A DNA stretch of 56,186 nt from Bacteroidales bacterium (GTDB lineage: Bacteria; Bacteroidota; Bacteroidia; Bacteroidales; JAIOZK01), in the NCBI GenBank assembly GCA_021738625.1, contig JAIPBS010000027.1, positions 1 through 56,186 on the forward strand. The letters are read 5' to 3'. Every line of letters begins with the position of its first letter. The first letter of the stretch is position 1. Below, in pieces: positions 33,218 to 42,380 of this stretch. The notes under the pieces are model-generated. The model was not told the origin of the DNA and made no database searches. It saw only the letters and a program-made list of their open reading frames with translations. Made by a program: the position numbers and the translations under genes.

Positions 33218-34993
33218 ATGGAGCTTATCAAACCAAAAGATTTTCTGAGCGCCAACAAATATTTAAAATATCTTGGTGGTGAAAGATTTGCCCGCTGGCT
33301 GATGAAAGTCACCAAGCTTCAGGAATTTAACCAGCGGTACGAACCATATGCCCATTTAAAAGGACAGGAATTTCTTGATGGTGCCATCAAAGAATTGGGG
33401 TTCAGCTATGAAATCTCAGAGGAGGACCTTAACAAAATCCCCAAAGAGGGGCCTTTCATTACCATTCATAACCATCCTTACGGCGGGCTTGACGGTATTT
33501 TGCTGATGCGTCTGTTGCCTGAGGTTCGGCCGGATTTCAAGGTACTGGTCAATTTTCTTATGTCGAAGCTTGATCCCCTGGAGCAGTATTTACTGGCAGT
33601 TAATCCTTTCGAGAATTACAAAGATGTGAAATCGAGCCTTTCCGGATTGCGGGAAGCTTTTAAACATTTGCAGCGTGGCGCCCCGCTCGGCATATATCCC
33701 GCTGGTGAAGTGGCCACTTATCGTTTCGACAGAAAACAGATCACCGACAGGAAATGGCAATATTCGGTGATCAAGTTCATCAAAAAGGCCCGGGTACCTG
33801 TTATTCCGATTTATTTTGATGGACACAACAGCAGCATGTTCCATTTGCTCGGTTTTATTCATCCTTTACTGCGGACCATACAGCTGCCCAAGGAAATATT
33901 CAACAAGGAAGGTACGGTTGTCAGAATCAAGGTAGGGAATCCCATTCCGGTGAAAGACCAGGACAATTTCAGCGACATCAATCAATACAGCCGGTTTTTG
34001 CGATATCGCACTTTTGCCTTAAGCCTTTCGCTGGATCAGAAAAAAACCGAGTTTGAAGCCGACCTGAAAGGACCGCTGGTCGAATCGATCAAACCTACTG
34101 TGATTGAAGAAGAGATTGGCCGTATTCGTGATGAATATCGCTTGTTCAGTATTGAAAACAATGAGGTTTTTTGTGTTCCCTCGCCCAACATCCCGAGCAC
34201 GATACGGGAGATCGGCAGGCTCAGGGAGATCACCTACCGGGAAATCGGAGAAGGCACCGGCAACGAGATCGACCTGGACGAATACGATGAATATTACGAA
34301 CAGCTTTTTATCTGGGATAAAGAAAATAAAAAAATCGTTGGCGGATACCGTGTCGGCCGGGGCAAAGACATCCTGGCTACCTATGGCATACGCGGTCTTT
34401 ATATAAGCACCCTTTTCCGCATCGGGCAGCAAATGGTACCCGTTCTGCGTGAAACCATTGAATTGGGCCGCAGCTTTATCGTTAAGGAATATCAACGCAA
34501 AACCATCAGCCTGTTCCTGCTTTGGAAAGGCATTCTTTATTTTCTGCTGAAAAATCCCGAATATCGCTATCTGATCGGGCCGGTTAGCATCAGCAATGCC
34601 TTTTCGGAATTTGCCAAAACCATGACCGTAGCATTCATGAAGGCCAATTATTACAATTATGAACTGGCAGAATTCATTCGCCCGCGCAAGCCTTTCAAGA
34701 TGAAAATAAACAAGGTGATCGACAAAGAAATTTTCGTCAAGGATACCAAAAATGATGTCGGAAAATTCGACAGGTTCATCCAGGAAGTGGACCCGGGGTT
34801 TCGCACACCCGTTTTGCTTAAAAAATACCTTAGCCTCAATGCCGAGATTAGCGGTTTTAATGTAGACCCGAAATTCAACAATTGCCTCGACGCCCTGATG
34901 ATCCTCGACCTGCTCGACGTGCCCATCAATACCATCGAATCTCTTTCAAAAGAGCTGGACGATAAATCGATACTGGAACGCTTTAAAAAGTAA
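33218..34993 (+). CDS. Fused O-acyltransferase/GNAT N-acyltransferase (aminolipid synthase, OlsF/GlsF type)
   Basis: A 591-residue two-domain protein. Residues about 70-270 form a PlsC-like acyltransferase with TIHNHPYGGLDG (an H-x5-D version of the HX4D motif) and GIYPAGEVATYR. Residues about 300-500 form a hemolysin/OlsB-like GNAT domain with VGGYRVGRGKDIL, RETIELGRSFIVKEYQRK and LLWKGI. The pair would N-acylate an amino acid and then O-acylate the hydroxy fatty acid. Bacteroides does this with two genes (glsB, glsA) for glycine lipids, and fused OlsF forms make ornithine lipids. Which amino acid is used here cannot be read. Confidence 0.82.
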   Translation: MELIKPKDFLSANKYLKYLGGERFARWLMKVTKLQEFNQRYEPYAHLKGQEFLDGAIKELGFSYEISEEDLNKIPKEGPFITIHNHPYGGLDGILLMRLLPEVRPDFKVLVNFLMSKLDPLEQYLLAVNPFENYKDVKSSLSGLREAFKHLQRGAPLGIYPAGEVATYRFDRKQITDRKWQYSVIKFIKKARVPVIPIYFDGHNSSMFHLLGFIHPLLRTIQLPKEIFNKEGTVVRIKVGNPIPVKDQDNFSDINQYSRFLRYRTFALSLSLDQKKTEFEADLKGPLVESIKPTVIEEEIGRIRDEYRLFSIENNEVFCVPSPNIPSTIREIGRLREITYREIGEGTGNEIDLDEYDEYYEQLFIWDKENKKIVGGYRVGRGKDILATYGIRGLYISTLFRIGQQMVPVLRETIELGRSFIVKEYQRKTISLFLLWKGILYFLLKNPEYRYLIGPVSISNAFSEFAKTMTVAFMKANYYNYELAEFIRPRKPFKMKINKVIDKEIFVKDTKNDVGKFDRFIQEVDPGFRTPVLLKKYLSLNAEISGFNVDPKFNNCLDALMILDLLDVPINTIESLSKELDDKSILERFKK

Positions 34994-35014
34994 TCCGATC
35001 ATTTGTTACGGCAT

Positions 35015-35054
35015 AAAAAAACCCGGCAAACATTCACCGGGTTTAATTTTTTTT
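35015..35054. terminator. Bidirectional terminator between the acyltransferase gene and kbl
   Basis: The stem AAACCCGG (35019-35026) / CCGGGTTT (35037-35044) has A-rich and T-rich flanks on both sides, so it can stop both converging transcripts. Confidence 0.85.
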
Positions 35055-35065
35055 GTCCATTGTTT

Positions 35066-36259
35066 TTACTTGATCACGCCCATTTCTTTACCAATCTTGG
35101 TGAAAGCGGAAATGGCCTTGTCGAGATGGTCTTTTTCATGTGCCGCTGAAAGCTGAACACGTATCCTTGCTTTTCCCTTGGGCACAACCGGATAATAGAA
35201 TCCGATCACGTAAATGCCTTCTTCCAGTAATTTGGCAGCCATGTCCTGCGAAAGTTTTGCATCATAAAGCATCACAGCGCAAATAGCAGATTCGGTGGGC
35301 AAAACGTCAAAGCCGGCATCTTTCATCTTGCCGATAAAGTATTCCGAATTGTGGTGGAGCTTATCCTGCAGTTCGGTGGTTTCCGTCATCATGTCGAACA
35401 TCTTGATTCCGGCGCCAACAGCAGCAGGTATCAATGAGTTGGAGAACAGATAAGGACGTGAGCGCTGGCGAAGCAATTCAATGATTTCCTTACGGCCAGT
35501 GGTAAATCCACCGATTCCACCGCCAAATGCTTTTCCAAGCGTTCCGGTGATGATATCCACTTCACCACGAATGTCGAATAATTCGGTAACTCCTCTTCCT
35601 GTTTTACCCACAACGCCGGCAGAGTGACATTCATCCACCATGATCATGGCGTCATACTTCTTGGCCAATTCGTTCATTTTATCCAGAGGAGCTACATTTC
35701 CATCCATTGAAAATACACCATCGGTAACAATGACCTTGAACCTGGCGGTTTCGGAAGCTTCTTTCAGCTTGGCTTCCAGGTCTTCCATATTGGCGTTTTC
35801 ATAACGGAAACGCTGGGCCTTACAGAGCCTCACACCGTCGATGATGGAAGCGTGGTTCAGACTGTCGGAGATAATGGCGTCTTCCTTGGTTAGAATAGGT
35901 TCGAATACACCGCCATTGGCATCGAAACAAGCGGCATACAAAATGGTATCTTCCGTTCCGAAGAATTCGGCAATTTTCTTTTCGAGCGTTTTGTGAATGT
36001 CTTGCGTTCCGCAAATAAAACGAACAGAAGACATACCGAATCCATGAGAGTCCAGTGTTTCCTTCGCAGCCTTAACCAGTTCGGGATGGTTTGACAGGCC
36101 GAGGTAATTGTTGGCGCAAAAGTTCAGCACCTTGGCGCCGGAGTCAAGGGTAATTTCCGCTCCCTGCGGAGAGGTTATAATACGTTCATCTTTAAACAGG
36201 CCGGCTTCTTTTATATCGACCAATTCTTTTTGCAAGTGTTCTTTGATTTTTCCGTACAT
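35066..36259 (-). CDS. kbl: Glycine C-acetyltransferase (2-amino-3-ketobutyrate CoA ligase)
   Basis: A 397-residue PLP enzyme of the alpha-oxoamine synthase family, with LNFCANNYLGLSNHPEL, VDECHSAGVVGKTGRG and the PLP lysine in GTLGKAFGGGIGGFTTG. It splits 2-amino-3-ketobutyrate with CoA into glycine and acetyl-CoA. The gene is divergent from the threonine dehydrogenase gene that makes this substrate. The length matches the family. A purely biosynthetic oxoamine synthase such as BioF is less likely given the neighbour. Confidence 0.95.
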   Translation of the reverse strand: MYGKIKEHLQKELVDIKEAGLFKDERIITSPQGAEITLDSGAKVLNFCANNYLGLSNHPELVKAAKETLDSHGFGMSSVRFICGTQDIHKTLEKKIAEFFGTEDTILYAACFDANGGVFEPILTKEDAIISDSLNHASIIDGVRLCKAQRFRYENANMEDLEAKLKEASETARFKVIVTDGVFSMDGNVAPLDKMNELAKKYDAMIMVDECHSAGVVGKTGRGVTELFDIRGEVDIITGTLGKAFGGGIGGFTTGRKEIIELLRQRSRPYLFSNSLIPAAVGAGIKMFDMMTETTELQDKLHHNSEYFIGKMKDAGFDVLPTESAICAVMLYDAKLSQDMAAKLLEEGIYVIGFYYPVVPKGKARIRVQLSAAHEKDHLDKAISAFTKIGKEMGVIK

Positions 36260-36313
36260 GATTGAATGATTTTTATGTTCTTGTCGCGTTTAATTTTTCT
36301 GCATAAAGGGTAG

Positions 36314-36415
36314 CAAAGATAGAATAATTTGCTCTTTTCTTCCAATTTTTCAGCACTTTATAAGCTAATTTATAATTGGTCTTCCTTGGGCATTTTCCAA
36401 AATTTACTACTTTTG
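36314..36415. promoter_or_regulatory. Divergent promoters of kbl and tdh
   Basis: Minus strand: -7 TATCTTTG at 36314-36321 with TTGG 20 bases upstream (36342-36345) for kbl. Plus strand: TTGG at 36385-36388 and -7 TACTTTTG at 36408-36415, 19 bases apart, for tdh. An 8-bp inverted repeat ACTTTTGT (36409-36416)/ACAAAAGT (36437-36444) overlaps the tdh start site and could be an operator. Confidence 0.65.
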
Positions 36416-36459
36416 TCTTTCATTGTTAATTTAATAACAAAAGTAAAAAATTTAAGCTT

Positions 36460-37422
36460 ATGAAAAATATTCTTGTAATCGGAACAGCCGGTCAGATTGG
36501 TTCGGAACTTACCATGCGTTTGCGTGAAATCTATGGCAGCGATCATGTAGTTGGTGGATACAGAAGGACCATACCTGAAAAAGAGGTCATGGAATCGGGC
36601 CCAATGGAAAAAGTTGACGCCACCGAGCCTGAGAAAGTTGTGGAAGTTGTTAAAAAATACAAGATCGATACGATCTATAATCTGGCGGCACTGCTTTCTG
36701 CCGTGGCGGAGGAAAAACCTCAGGCTGCCTGGAACGTGGGCGTAAATGGCGTTTACAACATCCTTGAGATCGCCCGTGAAAACAATTGTGCAGTTTTCTT
36801 CCCCAGTTCAATCGGAGCCTTCGGTTCTTCAACCCCGCTCGACAACACACCGCAGGACACTATCCAGCGCCCCGGAACCATGTACGGAGTTACCAAGGTA
36901 GCCGGCGAATTGCTCAGCGATTATTATTTCAAACGTTTTGGAGTTGATACCCGGGGATTGCGCTATCCCGGCATCATTTCAAATGTAACTCTGCCCGGGG
37001 GTGGAACCACGGATTATGCTGTTGAAATTTACTACGCCGCAGTGAAGGGCGAAAAATTCGTATGCCCCTTGCCCAAAGGAACATACCTGGATATGATGTA
37101 CATGCCCGATGCATTGGATGCAGCCGTTAACCTGATGGAAGCCGATCCTTCCAAACTGAAGCACAGAAATGCATTCAACATCACTGCCATGAGCTTTGAT
37201 CCGGAAATCATTTACAACACCATTAAGAAACGCATACCCGATTTTGAAATGGAATATGATGTTGATAAGGTAAAACAAGGCATTGCCGAATCATGGCCCA
37301 ACAAAATGGACGACACCTGCGCCCGCGAAGAGTGGGGCTGGGATCCCAAATTCGACCTGGAAGCTATGACCGACGATATGCTCAAGGTGATCGGCGAAAA
37401 GCATAAAAAAGGATTGATCTAG
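36460..37422 (+). CDS. L-threonine 3-dehydrogenase, epimerase-type
   Basis: A 320-residue short-chain dehydrogenase/epimerase-fold protein with the NAD site GTAGQIGSELTMRL, the catalytic YGVTK motif and SSIGAFG. This family oxidises L-threonine to 2-amino-3-ketobutyrate without zinc, unlike the medium-chain E. coli Tdh. The kbl gene next door completes threonine breakdown to glycine and acetyl-CoA. The ATG at 36460 gives the usual MKNILVIGTAGQIG opening. Confidence 0.93.
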   Translation: MKNILVIGTAGQIGSELTMRLREIYGSDHVVGGYRRTIPEKEVMESGPMEKVDATEPEKVVEVVKKYKIDTIYNLAALLSAVAEEKPQAAWNVGVNGVYNILEIARENNCAVFFPSSIGAFGSSTPLDNTPQDTIQRPGTMYGVTKVAGELLSDYYFKRFGVDTRGLRYPGIISNVTLPGGGTTDYAVEIYYAAVKGEKFVCPLPKGTYLDMMYMPDALDAAVNLMEADPSKLKHRNAFNITAMSFDPEIIYNTIKKRIPDFEMEYDVDKVKQGIAESWPNKMDDTCAREEWGWDPKFDLEAMTDDMLKVIGEKHKKGLI

Positions 37423-37429
37423 TATACTA

Positions 37430-37483
37430 AAATCAGGGGAAATATGCTTATAATGAATTGTACCATCTTTTCTACCCTGATTT
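37430..37483. terminator. Terminator-like inverted repeat between convergent genes
   Basis: AAATCAGGG (37430-37438) pairs with CCCTGATTT (37475-37483) across a 36-base loop, 8 bases after the tdh stop. The rest of the gap to 37611 is AT-rich with small palindromes (ACGTATTTTACGT) and no gene. Confidence 0.45.
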
Positions 37484-37611
37484 AATTATTTTGGATCATG
37501 CATTGCACAAAACAGGAGGTCCGGCTTTTTTCATGTGAAACGATTATTTTTTTTGCGCAATTTTTTTGCGTTTTTCATGTAACGTATTTTACGTAAATTA
37601 TGTAATAAACC

Positions 37612-40600
37612 TTAGCGGATTACCAGCTTAATGGAACGGAAAAAATTATTGTTGTAGAATTTCAACAAATAAAGTCCCGGTTGTAAGGAAGACAGATCGA
37701 GTTTTTGTTTAAAATCAGGTCGGTTACAGTCATGAAATTCTTCTGTCCGCATCACCTCCCCCCTGATGTTGAGTACTTCCAGGTTGATATCTTTTTCTTC
37801 CCCGTCTATTCTGATCTCCAGCTCATTTTCAGCGGGATTCGGGAAAACATCAATTTGAGGAACATGGATGTATTCTTCAATACCCGGATTACAAATGATC
37901 ACATTCAGGGTGATTTCATCGGTTGCGGCACAACCGTCGGTAGTCACGATCACACCAAATTCCTGCTGGCCAAGTCCCAGGTCACCCGGCAGTATCGTGG
38001 TAATCGGGCCGGTAGTTCCATCCGACCACAGATAGGTATCATATTCGGGCTCCACTTCCAGGGTGAGTAATTCATTGTTGCAAACGGTAGTATCATTGCC
38101 TATGGAAACGGTCGGAATTTCATAAACATATGTAATAACGGTATCACGGTAGGTGCATAGCACTTCGTTGGAGTAGGCATAAATAACATAAGAAACACCT
38201 GGACCGGCACTGTCGGGAGAAAAATAGGCTATGTCATCATGAAGGACCACACCCCCACCCAGAAACTCCCCGCCCGGAGGATAACCATAAAGCCTCACAC
38301 TATCATCTCCTTCACAATATGCGGGAATAAAATCATAGATGTAGGCTTCTGTGGAAGGCTTGATGCTGACCCGAGAGCTATCCTCGCTAACGCAGCCCAA
38401 CTCACTAACCACGGTGAGGTAATATGTTGTTTGTTCTTCAGGGCAAACCTCGATGCTTTGGGTAGTATCGCCGGTGCTCCAAAAAAACTGTTCGCCTTCT
38501 TCACTGGTGAGGGTGATGCAATTGTTTGTGCAATTGGAGGTGTCATGTGGCAAATTGGTTACCGGCTTCGGGTAAATATCCACCAATACGCTATCGATGG
38601 CCCGGCATGCATTGATATTCTGGGTCTCCACATAATACATGGTCGGCGCCTCAGGGCAAACCACGATTTCCGAAGTGGTATCCCCCGTGCTCCAATCATA
38701 AGTTGTTCCGCCCTCAGCGGTGAGCTCAATGCATTCACCCTGGCAAACACCGGTATCAGGGGTTACTTCAAGATCGGGTTTATCCATCACAAAAACCTCC
38801 ACGCTGTCTTCAGCATGGCAACCATACTGATTGTAAACCGTTACATAAAACATGGAATCTGTTTCAGGACAGACGATTGTATAAAAGGTGGAATCCCCGC
38901 TGCTCCAAACATAACTAACTCCTCCGCTGGCTTCCAGTGTAGCACATTGCCCTTCGCATATTGTTGTGTCGCTGCCTGCATCCGCATTGGGGGGCGGGGA
39001 TACTTCAACCAGGATGGAATCCATTCCGCTACAGCCGTTTGCGTTGCTTACCTCAACATAATATTTTGCAGATGTATCGGGGCAAACTGTTATGGTTTGG
39101 CTGGTTTCTCCCGTACTCCAAAGCACTCCTTCCGAATAATTCACACGTAATTCCGTGCAATCGCCCAGGCAGATTACCGTATCATTGCCGCTGTTGATCA
39201 CCGGATCGGGTGCAGGCAAAACATTCACCGTGACGCTATCCTGCGCAGAGCATTCATATTGATTGCCAACCGTAACAAAATACTCGGTAGTATCTTCAGG
39301 CGTCACCTTAATGAACGCCGTTGTATCCCCGGTACTCCATTCATAGGAAATCCCACCGGAGGCAATCAGATAGGCCGTATCGCCTTGACAAACTGTGGTA
39401 TCATCACCGACCTCGGGTATGGGTAGCGGCATCACATTCACCTGAACAGTATCACTGTCGAAGCAATCGTTTTCTGCAAAAACCGTAACAAAATAACTGC
39501 TGGTGTCTATGGGGCACACCTCAATGCTTTGTGTGGAGTCCCCAGTATTCCAGACGTAAGAAACTCCGCCGCTGGCCGTAAGTATGGCACAATCACCCGA
39601 ACATATCGAAGTGTCCGCTCCTGCGTAAGCCACAGGAGATTCGACAACATTCACCTGCACACTATCGGCCGAATCGCATTCATTTTCGCTGTATACCGTT
39701 ACATAATACATGGTGGTATCTTCAGGACAAACTTCAATGGTCTGGGTGGTGTCGCCTGTGTTCCATTCATATCTCACTCCTCCGGTGGCGGTCAGTTCGG
39801 CGCAGGTACCATTGCATATGGTGGTATCGCTACCGGCATCAGGGACCGGATAGGGCGCCACGCCAACTTCAACCGTATCATTGGCCGGACAACCAACCGA
39901 GTTGTATACGGTAACGATAAAAGTGCTGTCATCATCCGGACAAACATAAACGCTTTGGGTAGTATCGCCGGTGCTCCACTCCCAGGATTCGCCTTCGTCT
40001 GCTGTTAAGGTTACACAAGTACCCTCGCAAATGGTAGTATCCGGTCCGGCAGTGGTAGTACAAAAGCAATAGCCCTCTGGATAGTTGATCCCCGGGATGG
40101 CGCAAAGCCTGTCACGAAAGGCTTCCTTGGTGAGGCCGGGAGGTACGATTTCAACATAGTCCATGGCGATGTTCCAGTCGTACTGATCCTGCGTTTGTTC
40201 GGCAATACTCACATAGGTTTCCGCATTAACAGTATCGGGCACCTCCACGTATCCGTCCCATTCGAGGTTGATGAGGGCATTGTTGGTATCCAGGCCAGTA
40301 AATGAATTGGCTGTTCCGCCATCAACGAAGATGGTATCTATATTTTCATTTGCTGATACAACAAGAGATAGGGCGTAAAACCTGAAATCCGTTCTTAATG
40401 TGCCGTCGAAAGAAATGATCAGATCCGTGCCGATTAGCTGTATGTCCAGTACAATGTCTTCGGAATTCATCAGGTATTCGACAATTTCTTCTTCCGTAGT
40501 CATCCAGATGTTATCATCCCCTTGTTTACCGTAACTATTGGCAATGGCATTCATATATGCCCTGAATACCGGAAAAGTATATCCTGCCCCACCGGTTATG

Positions 40601-41400
40601 GAATGATTGAAAGTGGATCCGAAATGGTGCGCTCCGCCGGTGCTGGCCGCTGCCATGTTGTTGGCAATATTCAGCAGGCTGGTGCTTCCTTCGAGGCTTG
40701 ATCGTCCCATTCTTAAAGAATCTCCCACGGTATAAGCAGTCACGTCAAAACTAGGCACCCCAAAAGAAAATTGCCGGTAAGCCACAATGTAATCCGCATT
40801 GAATGCGGGTGTAGTGAAAGTATTGTCTCCATTGGGGTTTATAAATACTTTCATCTCAGGTCCTCCGGAGGTGGCAGAAAGCATTTTCCGCTTCAGATAA
40901 CTGTGGTTTCTTCTAATGGAGTAATATGGATCAAGGTTATTAGATGAAGTCAACCCATGATTAAAAATGCCCCATTCATTTTGATACAATTCGATCAGTT
41001 CAGGCCAGGTCACATTCAGGTTGGCATAAGGTCCGTTTGGATCATGTCCGTCAACGGTTCCTCCCTGCTCAAAAGAAAATACAGAAACACCCATTTTAAA
41101 TGGAATATCATTTCCACAACCATCGGTATAATATAATCCCGGATAGGTTATACCTCCTACCGAACCGCCGTTCAATAAAGGAAAAGCATGGGTGTAAATA
41201 TCTTTGGCGTTGTCGTCAATGTGCATCGCCAGAGCAAAATCTTTGTTATACTTCAAGGGTGTCTTTTCAACAGACCAGGCGGACGGTTGGTTTTCAAAGC
41301 GCACCGTTACGGAATTTACGCCTACCTCCTGAGCCTGCATGCCAATTGTGGTTAGCATGACCAGGGGAAAGAGCATATTTTTTACGAAAGCATATTTCAT
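37612..41400 (-). CDS. Giant T9SS surface protein: deacetylase-like head with tandem Ig-like repeats
   Basis: A 1262-residue secreted protein with signal peptide (about 1-23). The N-terminal 450 residues include FALAMHIDDN (55-64) and FNHGLTSS (146-153), which recall the Asp-Asp and His motifs of polysaccharide deacetylases. Eight tandem repeats of about 71 residues follow (451 to about 1020), each with GSDTTIC.G.C, a core such as SYVWNTGD, VCP and a late Cys, then two divergent units. A type A T9SS sorting domain starts at about 1185 (DVFPNPAENELEIRI, ending SIKLVIR). The paired Cys in each repeat may form disulfides. It is last of three genes, 5 bases after PorP/SprF. Confidence 0.85.
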   Translation of the reverse strand: MKYAFVKNMLFPLVMLTTIGMQAQEVGVNSVTVRFENQPSAWSVEKTPLKYNKDFALAMHIDDNAKDIYTHAFPLLNGGSVGGITYPGLYYTDGCGNDIPFKMGVSVFSFEQGGTVDGHDPNGPYANLNVTWPELIELYQNEWGIFNHGLTSSNNLDPYYSIRRNHSYLKRKMLSATSGGPEMKVFINPNGDNTFTTPAFNADYIVAYRQFSFGVPSFDVTAYTVGDSLRMGRSSLEGSTSLLNIANNMAAASTGGAHHFGSTFNHSITGGAGYTFPVFRAYMNAIANSYGKQGDDNIWMTTEEEIVEYLMNSEDIVLDIQLIGTDLIISFDGTLRTDFRFYALSLVVSANENIDTIFVDGGTANSFTGLDTNNALINLEWDGYVEVPDTVNAETYVSIAEQTQDQYDWNIAMDYVEIVPPGLTKEAFRDRLCAIPGINYPEGYCFCTTTAGPDTTICEGTCVTLTADEGESWEWSTGDTTQSVYVCPDDDSTFIVTVYNSVGCPANDTVEVGVAPYPVPDAGSDTTICNGTCAELTATGGVRYEWNTGDTTQTIEVCPEDTTMYYVTVYSENECDSADSVQVNVVESPVAYAGADTSICSGDCAILTASGGVSYVWNTGDSTQSIEVCPIDTSSYFVTVFAENDCFDSDTVQVNVMPLPIPEVGDDTTVCQGDTAYLIASGGISYEWSTGDTTAFIKVTPEDTTEYFVTVGNQYECSAQDSVTVNVLPAPDPVINSGNDTVICLGDCTELRVNYSEGVLWSTGETSQTITVCPDTSAKYYVEVSNANGCSGMDSILVEVSPPPNADAGSDTTICEGQCATLEASGGVSYVWSSGDSTFYTIVCPETDSMFYVTVYNQYGCHAEDSVEVFVMDKPDLEVTPDTGVCQGECIELTAEGGTTYDWSTGDTTSEIVVCPEAPTMYYVETQNINACRAIDSVLVDIYPKPVTNLPHDTSNCTNNCITLTSEEGEQFFWSTGDTTQSIEVCPEEQTTYYLTVVSELGCVSEDSSRVSIKPSTEAYIYDFIPAYCEGDDSVRLYGYPPGGEFLGGGVVLHDDIAYFSPDSAGPGVSYVIYAYSNEVLCTYRDTVITYVYEIPTVSIGNDTTVCNNELLTLEVEPEYDTYLWSDGTTGPITTILPGDLGLGQQEFGVIVTTDGCAATDEITLNVIICNPGIEEYIHVPQIDVFPNPAENELEIRIDGEEKDINLEVLNIRGEVMRTEEFHDCNRPDFKQKLDLSSLQPGLYLLKFYNNNFFRSIKLVIR

Positions 41401-41405
41401 ATTGC

Positions 41406-42380
41406 TTACCTCCTGTACCTTTGATTGTATTCGAGGATCATCGGATAATACCTGAATTCTCCGCCTGTTCTTGTAGCAGGCGTTTTCAGATTAAACCCGA
41501 TGGTGATCTCATGTGTGCCCGAGGTATATCCTGCGAAACCATTGTTCATAAATTCATAGGAATAATTCAGTGTAAAATCATTTAAAAGATATCCACCGAT
41601 TGATATCCCGATGATGCTTTCTTTTCTGTAGATCAGTCCCGCCCAGTAAGTGTTCATGTATTTAAACACTGCAAAAATATCATAGCTTGCAGGGCTGTTT
41701 TTCGTAGTTCTGTAAATCATACCGGGACGGATCATCCATTTATCACTGAGATAATATTTATAATAACCAAATGCAAGGAGGCGCCTTTCAATCACGAGCA
41801 GGTTCTTGTCACTATCCACTGCATATTTGTCTTTGTTCACAAACACATCGGGGACAGACAACCCCAAAACCAGCCGCTGGTTCTGGTAAACAAAACCGGC
41901 TCCGGCATTGAGCGCGGTGCCCACCAGCCTGCTTTTATTTCGCAGCAGGGGATCATCGACGTCGGCCACATGCACGTTTTCCAGATTGATGGTGTTTTGA
42001 TGCAAATTGCCCCAAAGGCTGAACCTGAAAAAATGATTCTCGGTTATGGGAAGCTCATAGGTATAACTCAGCGAAGCCTTGAAATATTTATAAATACTGG
42101 TTTGATCGCTTATAACACTCAACCCTAGCCATACCCTTTTAAAAGAAGGCAACACGATGCTGGCAAAGCTTGTTTGCGGAGATTCGGGGATATTGGCCCA
42201 TTGTTTCCTGTAGCCGATAAAAACCTGGGAACGGAAATTATATCCTGCCATGGCCGGGGAAATGGTGTAGGGATTTACCAGGTACTGGTTGTGAAGGGTC
42301 ATCTGCTGCGCTTTACTTTCCTGTGCCAGCAGCAAAAAAAGCATAAAAACCACACCATATATAAAAACCCTTTTGAGCAT
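41406..42380 (-). CDS. PorP/SprF family T9SS membrane protein
   Basis: A 324-residue outer-membrane barrel with signal peptide (MLKRVFIYGVV ... cleavage near SKAQQ). It shows the PorP/SprF opening MTLHNQYLVNPYTISPAMAGYNF and FIGYRKQWANIPESPQTS, then GLSVISDQTSIYKYFKASLSYTY. Members are needed for export or anchoring of particular T9SS cargo, especially proteins with type B signals. The start overlaps the stop of the upstream gene by one base (TAATG). A longer frame to 42428 is not supported. Confidence 0.92.
   Translation of the reverse strand: MLKRVFIYGVVFMLFLLLAQESKAQQMTLHNQYLVNPYTISPAMAGYNFRSQVFIGYRKQWANIPESPQTSFASIVLPSFKRVWLGLSVISDQTSIYKYFKASLSYTYELPITENHFFRFSLWGNLHQNTINLENVHVADVDDPLLRNKSRLVGTALNAGAGFVYQNQRLVLGLSVPDVFVNKDKYAVDSDKNLLVIERRLLAFGYYKYYLSDKWMIRPGMIYRTTKNSPASYDIFAVFKYMNTYWAGLIYRKESIIGISIGGYLLNDFTLNYSYEFMNNGFAGYTSGTHEITIGFNLKTPATRTGGEFRYYPMILEYNQRYRR

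Noticed and set aside
38239..39150. 303-codon frame opposite the adhesin repeats
   Set aside because: It is the antisense of the repetitive adhesin gene; its periodicity comes from those repeats.
38300..40060. CRISPR-like periodicity in the adhesin gene
   Set aside because: The repeats are about 213 bases, degenerate and coding, with no short constant repeats or unique spacers.
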